From the NCBI GenBank assembly GCA_015680685.1, contig MNCI01002981.1:25609-89608 (forward strand): a stretch of 64,000 nt of DNA, read 5' to 3'. Made by a program: the position numbers and the translations under genes. How positions within the stretch are numbered: the first letter of the stretch is position 1; the number at the start of each line of letters is the position of its first letter. The notes below the pieces were generated by a model. It was not told where the DNA came from, did no database searches, and saw nothing but the letters and a program-made list of their open reading frames with translations. The stretch comes from Gnetum montanum (taxonomy: Eukaryota > Streptophyta > Gnetopsida > Gnetales > Gnetaceae). This document shows, one piece after another, positions 11,788 to 23,065 of the stretch.

Positions 11788-14625
11788 TTGACTTTAAAAA
11801 TAACCTTACTAATGCTTGATCTGTGTGATTGCAGAATAGCCCCGAAACATGCACAACAGGAGGGTCCTATTCAAGGTGGAGCGAAACAACCTCAAAGAGG
11901 TGGAAGACAAGTCCCTACCGGACAACATGCAGAACAGGAGGAGCAATCATTCAGCATCCATCAAAAAGAACCTCCTACCAAATGGTTCGGGTAGGCAGAA
12001 GGAGGAGCTATTGTTGCGCCTGAATTGGGACAACAACTCACATTTCCCACTGAGTGTGTTTAGGCTATCCATGAGAAGTCCACATTCGCTGCGGTGATTA
12101 TGGAGCTAAACTTCGAATCTTTTGCAGAGTTCACTCTTGAGGCTGTTAGGGATCACCTCAAGGGGTCTCCCTTATGGCCTGTCCTCTCTAAATGTGGTGC
12201 CTGGTACTTAGGTGAAACGTACCAGTTCTGGTACAATAAGGAGCAAGGTACCACTGTAAATATTTGTGGTGTGACGATAGACTTCTCTGCGCAGGCAATT
12301 TCAGAAGCATTTAACCTTCCAAATATAGGGCCTCATGTTGCTTGGTTATCTACCCGTTCAGACCTTGATGTGTGAAAGGATTGGTTAGAGAAGGCTTATG
12401 GCAGAGACAAAGCTTTTGGAGAATTGACGATGGAAGAGAGAGTTTATTTCAAAATTGGAACCTATCACCTCTTCCTCACAAAAGGCTTGAAAAGAATATC
12501 CACGTATGTGGCCAGGGGATGTGCAATGTTGATGGCAAAGGTTAACGCTTACCTTCCCCATCTATATTTGACGGAGATCCTAAGGCGATTTGAAGAACGG
12601 AAGTCAGGGAAGATGGTGCTGCCCTTCCCCTGTCTTATCAAAAAACTGTGCTGACAGGATGGTATTCGGGGGTACACTAATGACGTCCTCCGAAAATCCT
12701 AGAATGCTTCTTATGTTGAATTACTAAAGGCGTTAGCTCCAAGAAAGAGCACTGGCAAAGAACGGAGACCCAAAGAAGAAGAAGAACAAATGACTGGACC
12801 ACTTACAACTCAACTTGCAGGACCCAGTCAACCTCCAGCCATGGGTCCCAGCCAACAACAAGAAGCAGTGCCTAGCACAGGTTAGGATCAGCCGCCACTG
12901 CTGCAAGACTACAAACCATCGATGAGCCATCTTCGGGCCATTGCTGAGATGGTTAGTTGGGGAAGTCGTGATGGCACAAGCCTCTTTTGCGTCTTCGATG
13001 ATGCCATTTAGCCTCCAATTTCGCTTGATCGCACAAGGGGTGAGGTCTCAATTCAAATAGGAGGAGGGGAAAGCAGATGGTCGCAACAGATCTCAGGAAA
13101 CAAGGCATCTTTTCAAGTGCAGTTAGAGACTGGTGAAGGGGCCACCATGGTGGTCATGCAACACCAGGATGCGGCGGGAGCTACTGAAGTGGTCGCTGAC
13201 CACATCAAAGAATCCTTTAATGTACCTGTTGTGCCACCAGAAGATCTCTCAGGAGCACGAGATGCTCAAACTTTGTCCAGAACCTCAATGACTCTTGCAG
13301 AACATGAGGATGCACTGGATAGATTGCTCTAAATAGGATAAGTTTTGACATCTCTGTTTGACATCCCCCAGGATGTAACAACAATTCAATCAGACCTAAT
13401 TTCCACAAAGGGGAAGTTGGTCATATTTGAAGTGAGGGCAGAGCATGCTGAAGCTAAAGTAAAGAGACTACAAGAGCAGCTCATACCCTTACAAGCAGCA
13501 CAGTAGGATCCTCTACAGTTTGTTCCTACAGACCAGCTAGATAACTTTAGAACCGAGTAATTAACCAAATTGATAGCAGAGAATAAGAAGGTGGCAGAGG
13601 AAAAGGAGAAGGCTATTTGGGATGCCTCCACATCACAGGCACAAACCCATGCGCATCTTAAGGCTCTCAAGGCCTTAGAAGAAGAGAATAAGCAGTTGGT
13701 TGTAGATAACCTTCGATTGACCTATGTGGAGAAATAAAAGAATGTTCTCAATGAACACTTTCATCAGTTGCGAGAACAATTCATTCGAGTCAACCGGGAT
13801 GTGAGCTGTTTAGCCAGAGAAAATCGAACCCTCTCAATGGAGGAGGTACACGCTATTCACCAAAAATCAGCCATCGAAATAAGCACGTGACAGAATGAGG
13901 CTAAACGACACGAGAAGCTGAAGGAGCACTTCCGTGATCAAGTGGGGATGTACAAACAAATCCTGGAGAAGGAGATCCATATGGCCAAGGCTCAAATCAA
14001 TAACATCAGTGCTCAGCACACTGATTGGAGGGCGATATTGGACACTTACGCCTTCGCCCACCAAGCGGAAGTTAAAAATCAGGACTTGCAGATCCAAGAC
14101 TTGACCGAATACATGGAGTTGGCAAACCTTAGATATGCCAACCTTGCCATGTTAACAACAGGATGCTCGAGGTCAGAGCTCAAGCAGCAGGTAGCTTCCA
14201 CCCACATCAAATATGAAGCAGAATTTGCAGAGCACAAGAAGCTGGTTGAGAAACTAGATGTCGTAAATTCTGAACTTGCGGTGGTAAAAGAAAGCTACCA
14301 GGGATAGAAAGATGTTGCAACTGACTTGGCTCGATGGCTAACAGATCTTCATGAATACAAAGATAAAGCCAGAGCCTATGAAGAGGAACGACGGGTGTTT
14401 GCAGCATGGTATGTCAAAGCCAATCAGATGTTCCTGCAACTACCCTATTCGTGGGAAGTGTCGACTCCATCAAACATCAGAACATTAGCATGGACAACAT
14501 AAGATCCTCAGACTGAGGAGGAGAAGCTCTGGGCCATACTTCAACACCATCAAGCTTCAAAGCCTGAAGCACACGATAAAGGGAAAGCACCCATGGAGGA
14601 GCCACCGCCACCAGGAACTACATGA
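11788..14625 (+). pseudogene. ORF2 of the inner element: env-position protein with long coiled coil
   Basis: One reading frame runs from 11788 to TGA 14623-14625 with about 15 internal stops and no frameshift. A splice-acceptor-like TGATTGCAG ends at 11834, so the real N-terminus may be spliced. Order: Gln/Gly-rich lead (11840-11960); a globular part from ATG 12100 (CGAWYLGETYQFWYNKEQG; AISEAFNLPNIG; YHLFLTKGLKRISTY); a Pro/Gln linker (about 12770-12900); then a heptad-like coiled coil rich in Glu, Lys, Gln and Leu (about 13400-14450). The globular part resembles the 'putative plant transposon protein' family, from memory. The fourth copy (61559-64000, minus) is homologous over the whole length. 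The function is unknown; no membrane segment or signal peptide was noticed. Confidence 0.72.
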
Positions 14626-14782
14626 GTTCCCATTTTTTTGTAGTTGTAGTATTTTTTGTGTTGTGTCTTTCCACACTGCGGCATTATTTCATTTCATTTT
14701 TTCCAGTTAATAATCCCATACCTATCCACTGTGTAATCAATAGAGCTTGTTCTCTTTGTAACTCGAGGATGAGTTTTTATTC

Positions 14783-14795
14783 AGTCGTGGGGGTA
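14783..14795 (+). other. Polypurine tract of the inner element
   Basis: AGTCGTGGGGGTA abuts the 3' LTR start at 14796. The preceding ACTCGAGGATGAGTTTTTAT is shared with the outer element (about 19412) and, diverged, with the fourth copy. Confidence 0.7.
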
Positions 14796-15607
14796 TGATG
14801 GGATGCGATATCACATGGGCCGCGATATCGTGTCTTCCCTACAATATCACATATGCGATATCGCAATCTGCCACAATGTCTATAAATAAGAAGTGGCTCT
14901 CCCTTGTTCATGATTAGTTAGGAGTTAGAAGTAGCAAAGCTCTGGCAGTGTGGCCACTCCAGAGATAGATTATTTTTTCCCGTGTCTGCTTGTAGTGTGG
15001 TGAATGTAATTGTACAACATTCTTTATTCGAGTGTGACATACTTGGACACACACATGACCAAAAATAAAGATCGAGATTACTTCATCATTGCAGCAGTCA
15101 CTTTGTTGTTTATTTATGTAATGTTATTTACTATTTTCTCTCTCTCATCCTTAAACTCCTAGAACGTGGAACAAGTACGACTTGATTACGAGCATTTAAG
15201 TGTGACTACTTGGTAGCCCAGTGGTGTACCTAGGATCTGTGCTTGGTAATCCCAGTGGTAGTCATGCACAAGGTCCAAGATATGTACAGTTGATCAAGGA
15301 ATCAGTTGCTCGTTGCACTTAGGCTAGATTAGATTTCCTTACCTTTTCCTCCTAGCTTAGCTTAGTTAATCTTACATTCCACTACCTTCAGGAGTAGCGT
15401 TAGAATTAGGAACATATCATACACCTCCCTCTGGACTAAACCATACATGAAAAATATAAATACTAGTCCAGGTGGGAAGATAGTGAACTGCGACCTAAGG
15501 ATAACTTTCTGGGTGCCACAACTAGTCCATCTGCGGAGTTCGACTAGATCGCGCGTGAAACACTCGTATTCATATGGTTGAGTGTAGGGGTACCTCGCCA
15601 CTCATCA
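14796..15607 (+). repeat. Inner element 3' LTR (812 bp)
   Basis: It runs from TGATGGGATGCG to CTCATCA. It is 62 bp shorter than its 5' partner, with the loss concentrated in the U3 palindrome array; TATAAATA is at 14881. Confidence 0.92.
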
Positions 15608-17368
15608 GAGACTATCTAAACTTAGATCCCATGAAATTCATTGATTTTTGGAGCAAGTAGCTAAGGAAGAAGGGGAGCTACAGAAAAGCGAAAGCGTGGA
15701 AGAATATAACCACGATCCTTCCCTCCGAAAGAGGGAAGTGAGATTCTGTGATGAAGAGGATGAGTTACCACTCGAAGAGTTGGTAAATAGAAAAACCTTT
15801 CCACCTCAAAAGCTAACAACAGAAGTGTTAGCTAAGGTAGATCAAATGCGGGACTCCATAAATAGTAGGTTTGAAACTATTTTAAAAGTCATAGAGGAGT
15901 CTACGGAACGAGGTAGTGACCATGATAAGAAAAAGCGGAGAGATTCAGGCCATGCATGTGACAAGGGTAAGGAAAAAATGAATATTGTTGATGAGGTTGT
16001 GGACTCAAATACAGATAATGACGGTGGATGTGAGATTTGCCAATATGACCATCCTAAGGGATGTTTCCCAATAATCTCACATCTACAAGAGTCTGGGCTG
16101 TATGCACTCAACCCAAGACTTAACAGACGGTAGGCACCCTGAAGGTTACCTTATCCCCAAGGTAACCCAAGGCAGTTCCACCAACCATTAACGTACTATC
16201 CAAGTGGAACTCTGCCACAACCTATCGAGCAACATCAGCAATGGAAACACCCACAATCATGGGGGATGCCACCGCCTAGACAATAATACCCTTATCGGCA
16301 ACCAGACCCATATGGCTACTACGTGCAGCAATTGATTTCTCCAAGTGACTCTATGGGTCACACAACTCCACAACATCACTACCAAATTCAGGAGTATTTT
16401 AGAAGGACTCCTTCTCCTCCAAGAGACATACCACATGCATACCACCCTTTGAATCCATCCGCCACTCTTACGCCAGTAGTTCCACTACCTCCTGCTCCAA
16501 CAATGCAAGGGGAACTCCCCACTCAACCGCAGCAACGTAATGCTATGAGAGCTATAAACCTTCAACCCACTGCTGGTTCTGACAACTACAAGAAGAGAAG
16601 ACCTTTCTTTAGAACCAAAAGCCCAGACAAGCTCTCACAACCACAAGCAGTTGAGTCTGTGTACACTCCTCTAACACATAAGGCTTTGGAGATCCCTTCA
16701 AACCAACAACAGAGCTTAACACATACGGTTATGTTAACATATATTGTTACTGACTGGATCAAAGTAGGCCACCTTCCCAAGAAACTCTCTAACCCTAGAA
16801 GTCCCTTAATCTACCTCCAAGTCACTGGGAACGAACCTCATAAGGCTCTTCTTGACTCAGGTTCCAGAGTCAACTTAATATCACGAGAAATGTATCAAGC
16901 CTGGAACCTGCCCCAACTCAAGAAGAGCAATATTCAACTAGAGCTAGATGGCCAGTCCATCACCATTCCCTTAGGATTGGTGGAGGACATCGTTACCACT
17001 ATGTGTGGTTGGTCATACCTAGTTGATTTCCTGGTGATAGAAGTCAACAGCAACAAAGGGGACTTCCCAATTATAATGGGAAGGGCATGGCTAGTACAAT
17101 AGATGCATGCCTAGGAATTCGTGATCTTTCCTTGGAAATATCTAAGGTAAACATTTATGGAAAGATCGAGAAGAAGAAAGTTCCATGCATCACATACATT
17201 GACTCATTGGGTGATGACATGGATGAATGCTCAACATCTCCTACATGTAACCGGTGTGCCCTAGAAACTTTGATACAAAGATGCCTGTATGTAGCAACCA
17301 CACAACAAGTGGACACCCCGTGGTTGACAGCTAATCGAAAGAGCAATCGACCAACATGCATGGAATGA
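15608..17368 (+). pseudogene. gag 3' part and retropepsin-like protease of the outer element
   Basis: Gag resumes after the inner insertion (VAKEEGELQKSESVEEY, from about 15657). A zinc-knuckle-like CEICQYDHPKGC follows (about 16030), then a stop at 16131 and a Pro/Gln-rich region. From about 16800 comes an aspartic protease domain: LLDSGS with the catalytic Asp codon at 16854-16856, and the later hydrophobic-Gly strand IIMGRAWL (about 17075). A short conserved tail follows to the stop at 17366-17368; a TAG at 17101 interrupts it. In full-length Ty3 elements reverse transcriptase would come next; here the coding region stops. The protease would cut Gag into its mature parts. Confidence 0.82.
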
Positions 17369-19446
17369 ATTGGGGGACCAACTCATGCCCGCAACGAAGG
17401 CATAGATACATTGGAGTATGAGTGTCGCCGCCTTCCACCCCTTAACTTGAAAACATCAGTTGGGAGAAGTTGGGCACTTCTAAGAAATTCAAACAGGTGC
17501 TCGTTATTTCGGATCTCTTCCTTTCCATTCAGTCATGGGGGAGATGGCCACCTATGCTAATCATTTGGGACCCTCAGTTCTTTTTAAGTTTTTGTTTTAC
17601 ATATTTTTGTTTTACAAATTTCTAGTTTGTTACCCATTTTACAACATTGTTATACCTTTTTCATTTCTTTGTGTGTGTGTTATCCATCTTGTAAGTTTGT
17701 TACCCAATAAGTGTTCTTAATGATGGTATGAACTGTTTTCTTATTGATTGCTAATGTTTGGTTTTTACCTTTAAGTCATGATGTTGATACTAAGGTATGG
17801 TTCTTTTGATATGACAGGCAATGAGTCCACTTCATCCATACATCCACAAATTTCTATGGTCTCTCTCGGCTTGGAAATGTACAGTCTCTTTCTAATAAGG
17901 ACTATAACGAATCAGTGACTGGGCATTTCTCAAACTAAGGAAGGACTCAAGGATTGAAAAAGGGTGTGGCTTCAAGGGAACTTGATGTATTTGTGTTGAC
18001 CATTCTCTTGGGTGCTTGGATGTGTTCTTCTTGAGTTTTCTTACCGTTTCGATGTTACTCAATTATTGGAAAGTTAAGAAAATAAAAATAATAAAGTCTT
18101 TGCATGGTGTGGTTCTCACGTATAAACACATAAAACAAAAAAAAAGAGAGAGAAAGAGTGAGAATTCAAAGCACAACCCTTAGACGAAATAATCATTTGG
18201 GCTACAAGCACGAGTTATGGAACTAAAATAAAAATGTTCCCTCTAACTAAGGCCCTTCTCGCTTCCCATTCTCTCCTCCTTTGTTTCGTCGGAATGGTGG
18301 TGGCTCTTGGGTGAAGGCATTCTTGTTACTTCAAGAGGATGGATTGGCCGAATGCATTAATGTGAAGTCACTAGAAGTGGTATGTTTGAGGCCAAACTTG
18401 GAATGGGATCTACTAAGTCACCTTAACCATAAAATACACAAGGGGCTGTACACCACCTTATTCTTGGGATTCCATTCCATTCTCTTCTCTCCATCCTTCT
18501 CTCCATTGTTCACCTCATTGCCAGTTGTATCATTAGTGTATATTTTGGTTAATGCATTGTTTTCTTTTTGGTAAATTCTTATGGTTAAGACTTTAACTCT
18601 TGTTCCAAATGACATTCCTAGAGCCTATGGACTCTTTGAATGTGGGTTTGTCAAGGCATTAAGGGCATGAGCCTACTTTGGGGAGGACCCACTGGCATTC
18701 CTATTTGGTGCATTAGTTAAATTCTTTCCTTTAACATTTTTGCAATTAACTTTATTTTGTTCATTTCCATCTTGGCATCCATATCATCGACATTATAGTT
18801 GCTTCTTTTTCTCCATCTTTCTTGTTCTTTATTCTTTCTCCATTCTATCGCCACTGGAGGTTCGCTCTTAGTCATGGGGGTCCAGACCTAATTTTTTCAA
18901 TTTTCTCCTAACCCCTACACCTTCGGTAGTTACCATTAGTATATCTCCAGGTCCACATCAGCCATACCACAACTCAGCCAATGGACCTTTCACCGAAGCA
19001 AGGTATCAACTGCATTGAAATTCATTTATCCTTGCTAATATAAAGACTGTGTTGTGTGTGCAAATGACAATCATGCAACAATGGATTGGATCTAGAGAGA
19101 ACACTTGGAATGGAGTAGTGCTAAAAGCAGCTATGCAAGGAGTAGCAAAACTTCTCTCTCTTGGCGTTGGCAGCAGCTATGGATGGAGAACAAAAGATGC
19201 AATCTTGGCGTTGGCAGTAGCAAAACTTCTCTCTCTCTCTCTCTCTTTCTCAGCTGCCAAATAAGGCCTAATGTCAAATGTATAAAGTGTTCACTCTTGT
19301 TGTCGTGAACACTAGTTTTGTCTTGTCTTGTAATGATGATCCGTTCACATGTCACCCCATTAGTTCCATTTTGAGTCAATAATCCCAGACTGTCCCAATA
19401 TTTTGTAAGGAACTCGAGGATGAGTTTTTATTCAATCATGGAGGTA
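17369..19446 (+). other. Non-coding 3' spacer of the outer element
   Basis: The spacer shares blocks with the inner spacer (about 17821 and 18675) and then jumps to the pre-LTR tract (19412), so the ORF2 region has been deleted or never existed in this copy. A short duplicated block (CTTGGCGTTGGCAG, at 19159 and 19204) and a CT-repeat (19231-19250) are present. No gene was found. Confidence 0.65.
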
Positions 19447-20240
19447 TGATGGGATGTGATATAGCATGGGCCATGATATCGCGTACGCGATATCGCAGTG
19501 CGTCGTCAAATCTATAAATAAGAGGTAGCTCTCCCTTGTTTCTCATTCTAGGCCTAGACCGTAGCAAAACTCTAGCAGTTTTGCCTCTCCATAGATAGAA
19601 TAATTTCCATGTACCCGCAATAGGAGTTCCAAAGTGAACGGATCTTTATTCGAGCAAATATTGTACCTAAACACAAGTTTGTGTACGACAATAAAGATGA
19701 ACTTCTTGGATAAACCTTGCAGTGCATGGAATAGCCTAAATAGGATTTTATTTACTGTTATTTATTTTTTATCATTTAAATGCTTTATTAGTAATTAAAT
19801 CTTTCTCAACCCTTCTCTCGTAGTTAAGTGCATTTAGTAGGACTGCTTCGAGCATGTGTGTTACGCTTGGTGATCCCAGCAACGACTAACGTTTGGTAAC
19901 CAAGGTTGCATTGGTTTAGGGTGTGAACAGTAAGTGGGAACGGATACTGATGCTAGGTTAATTCAGGCTTAGTTAGTTAGTTAAAGTTAGTTAATTAGTC
20001 TCTTCACCCTTCACCTTGTCAGCATAGGAGATAAAACAAAAAAGACATAAAAATCACATACCCCAGACTTACTTAACCATACAACCATGAAAAATACAAG
20101 TAAGTTTGGGAAGACAACGAATGATTAACCTTAAGTGTTCCATAAGGCGTGTAGGCACTTAGTTTGCGGAGTTCGACCGGATCGCACGTGTAACGCTCAT
20201 ATTCGTATGGTTGAGTGTAGGGGTACCTCGCCACTCATCA
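19447..20240 (+). repeat. Outer element 3' LTR (794 bp)
   Basis: It runs from TGATGGGATGTG to CACTCATCA, followed by the second AATAT. The U3 palindrome array is about 51 bp shorter than in the 5' LTR; TATAAATA is at 19513. Confidence 0.92.
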
Positions 20241-21126
20241 AATATGAATAACTAAATATGTATAAAGAATAAAATATACATAGTAAAATGCTTTTTAAAG
20301 GGATGATAATTGACAAAAAGAAAAATTTCCAAGGGTAATTGGATTTCAACATTTAATCATAAAATATACAAAATGTTTATGACTGAGCTCTAGTGAAAAC
20401 AAAGGATACAAAACTTTAACAAAATACTCTTGCAGGCATATGGTATTCACTTATGTAGGACAATAATAGTAACAATAACTACAATAATATGATCTTATTA
20501 TTTAGTCGATAAAATTAGAACTAAACTATTGAAGTGCATCTAATAGCATTAAAGAACTAAATGCATGCATTAAATTAAATAATTAAATCTATGGAAATTT
20601 TAGGTTGTGACAATAGTGCTTTATGAATGTGTAGTGTGGGTGCTTAAGTTTTGATTAGGAATCATTGAAAAAAATTTAAAAACTTCAAAAATAATTTTTA
20701 TTGGAAGAATTCAAGTTGAAAACTCAAGTTCTATATGCAACACTTTTATTAGAAGCTAATTTGTTGTCACTGGAAGTTGAAGTAATGTATCAGTTCTTAA
20801 CATTCTACTTGAATAATAAAAATAATTATATCTTAGGAGAGAGAATTTGAAAATCTCAACAATAATGGTAGTACCATGAATGAGGATTGTGATGACAAAA
20901 AAGAGGTATTAATAATATTGATGTAATAATAGTTTAGAACAAGTTAAAATTGGAAGGAATATGTTGATTGTGTTTCCTACAAGTAGTAGAAGATGAAAAA
21001 CATGTATTATTAGAATATTGTGAAACATTAGAAAATGAAAAATCTTTATTCATGTTAGTTTGAGGGAATTATATAAAATAGGTGTTAACTTACATGACTA
21101 TCTTCCAAGGCCCTACCTTGGTAGGA

Positions 21127-21423
21127 CCTTGGTAGGATGAGCATTGAGCCTTTCCGTGATGCATTAGAAGAATTATAGAGACATATAATGATTTCTCAAG
21201 CATGATTTGAATTAGTAGCCTTGTGCCTAACAAGACAATCTTGATTTTATTGTTTAAAAGCCTTGGTAGGATGAGCATTGAGCCTTTTGGTGATGATTCT
21301 TTTAATTTACTTACAACTAATATGATGCATTAGAAGAATTATAGAGAAATATAATGATTTCTGAAGCATGATTCGAATTAGTAGCCTCGTGCCTATCAAG
21401 ACAATATTGATTTTATTGTTGAA
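21127..21423. repeat. Imperfect tandem duplication (two units)
   Basis: CCTTGGTAGGATGAGCATTG starts units at 21127 and 21261. Both carry GCATTAGAAGAATTATAGAG and end in TTGATTTTATTGTT. Unit 2 has an extra block of about 40 bases near 21290-21325. Confidence 0.8.
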
Positions 21424-21429
21424 GAGACA

Positions 21430-21600
21430 TGATATATAGTCCAATTAGAACTTTATAACTTAGCATAGCCTACCAGAATTGAACCCATGACTGACACCTT
21501 TCAAATCCAAAGTTTTACACCTTATTATTTAAGAAACATTTTTGTAAGCTAGTCATATAAACAACTACTTTGCCTAGTGGTAATCAAGACATATCTTACC
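21430..21600 (-). repeat. SINE family B
   Basis: On the minus strand it has the head and B-box-like GGGTTCAATTCTGG and the body seen at 423-582 and 28559-28690. The 5' boundary is uncertain. Confidence 0.6.
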
Positions 21601-22679
21601 TAAGAAAATTTGCAGTTACACCCAATACACTTGAATTGCTTACAAAAATTGTAAAGCCGCTGCCGTACAGATTCCAACTAAATATATCCCACATACATTT
21701 CAATCTTACCGAATATACGTTTGCCTTCTTTCTTAGTTAATTAAAAGTGCTTTTGATATTTATTAAAAAAAGAAAATCGCTTGTTGCTGTGTCAAAGTAA
21801 CAGTGCAAATTCCAACATAATGTATCCCATTTAATTCAACATATATCTAAGCACATCAATTAAGCTTATGAATTGCGTAACATGTAACACCACAACTAAA
21901 CGCCATAGGAATCAATGAAACAATCACGTAATATCTTGGTAGGTTCAACTTGTGATAATTTTCCGCTGCGTGGTAGTAGTAAATGTCGGCCTTATAAGAA
22001 TCACAGTGTCATTTCCTTGTTGCTAATACGGTTTTTAAAATCTTTAGAACCGATAATTTATAATCTGAACTCAAAATTTTATTTTGCAATCTTATTTTAA
22101 AAAATAATGTTACAGTAATAAAGTGAGCAAGCAACACGGGATAATTCCATCCTGCAATTCCATGATATCCTGTCAATTCAGGATTCAGGTACACTGCAAT
22201 TACGAGCAGGAAAGTGCCGACACGGTTTTGCGTAGAAATTAAAGAAATCTGGGATTCTTAAGAAACACGCGATGGGCTTTGCCAAAATGACGGAAGCTAT
22301 CTCCCTGACAGGATCCATGAAAGCACTATACCAACCATGCAATGCAGTGCAGACACCATGTTCCTTCTTCATTTCTGAGCATGATTAGCAGCACATCGAA
22401 ATGCTACTGCACTGTTATGAAATGCAACCACCATCACACAATAACTACGTTTCATCTTCCTCATACCCACAAAATATTTGTAGATCAGAAAAGGGTATGC
22501 CACCTTATACGCTTCCGTCCAAAGAAAATATACTTGTTTTGCAGAAATGTCCCCTGGCATATAGCATGGCATGTGCTGCTTGACAATGTATCTCTGAAGG
22601 TCCTCATTTTTGAGCAATTGCATATCATATCATCACGGTTGTGCCCTTAACTCTCTGAGTAGCTTCCGTTTCCAGCCAG

Positions 22680-22839
22680 GTAAGACTTTGCTTTCTCGAT
22701 TCGTTGGTCATTTTTGATTCAAGAGAACTTAGTTATGCACAATTCGCCATCACCGTAGCCTCATCACAACTGCATGGGGTAATTTTTTTTATTTAATTGA
22801 ACTTAGTTATGCTCAATCGAAGTGAAAAATTTATTGCAG
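22680..22839 (+). other. Probable 5' UTR intron
   Basis: Donor CCAG|GTAAGACT at 22679/22680 and acceptor TTATTGCAG ending at 22839 bracket 160 bases just before the start codon at 22862. The splice signals are good, but transcript support is needed. Confidence 0.5.
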
Positions 22840-22861
22840 TGAAGAAATTTTGAGGCGAGGA

Positions 22862-23065
22862 ATGGCTTCCTTTGAGAGCGTGTGGGATGCCGGGTTGAGC
22901 ATTAAGTACTTGGATGAATGGGTTGATGCAGTAGACATGGCAGCCATGTGGTCAGTGCCTGATATCCGTGAAGAGTGGATTCGAGCGGGTGAACAGCCAG
23001 GACGCAAGGTGCTTCTGTCTAGGAATCCGGATGGGCATCCCACTCTTACTCAATCAGAGATGAGG
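22862..23065 (+). CDS. SLT-repeat gene, exon 1
   Basis: It codes for residues 1-68, the lead of repeat 1 (MASFESVWDAGLSIKYLDEW... TQSEMR). The donor GTAAGT follows at 23066, phase 0. Confidence 0.9.

Larger units (their letters stand above)
6911..15607 (+). mobile_element. Inner non-autonomous LTR retrotransposon nested in outer gag
   Basis: LTRs at 6911-7784 and 14796-15607, a tRNA-Asp-type primer site, and PPT-like GTCGTGGGGGTA before the 3' LTR define a same-family element of 8.7 kb. Order inside: gag (7916-9910), a non-coding spacer, a U3-like promoter module (11288-11410), and ORF2 in the position where Athila elements carry an env-like gene. Protease, reverse transcriptase and integrase are absent, so movement would need a partner element in trans. 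The same spacer motif (CTTTGGGGAGGACCCACT) occurs in the outer copy at about 18675, so both share one ancestral layout. Confidence 0.92.
4510..20240 (+). mobile_element. Outer non-autonomous Ty3/Athila-like LTR retrotransposon (interrupted)
   Basis: Two LTRs (4510-5354 and 19447-20240) start TGATGGGA and end CATCA and are flanked by a 5-bp direct repeat, AATAT. A tRNA-Asp-type primer site follows the 5' LTR, and a GATGAGTTTTTATTCAATC tract precedes the 3' LTR. The internal part encodes Gag and an aspartic protease only; no reverse transcriptase, RNase H or integrase frame was found. A related element (6911-15607) is inserted in gag. Removing it leaves about 7.0 kb. The primer-site type is known from Athila elements; membership in that lineage is inferred, because no polymerase is available to place it. 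Confidence 0.92.
20241..22679. other. Intergenic region upstream of the SLT-repeat gene
   Basis: It begins with the AATAT duplication. It contains an imperfect tandem duplication (21127-21423) and a SINE (21430-21600). The last few hundred bases should hold the promoter and first untranslated exon of the downstream gene; no TATA box was assigned with confidence. Confidence 0.5.

Noticed and set aside
18281-18574. 97-codon open frame in the outer spacer
   Set aside because: No homologue recognised; the matching inner spacer does not keep this frame.
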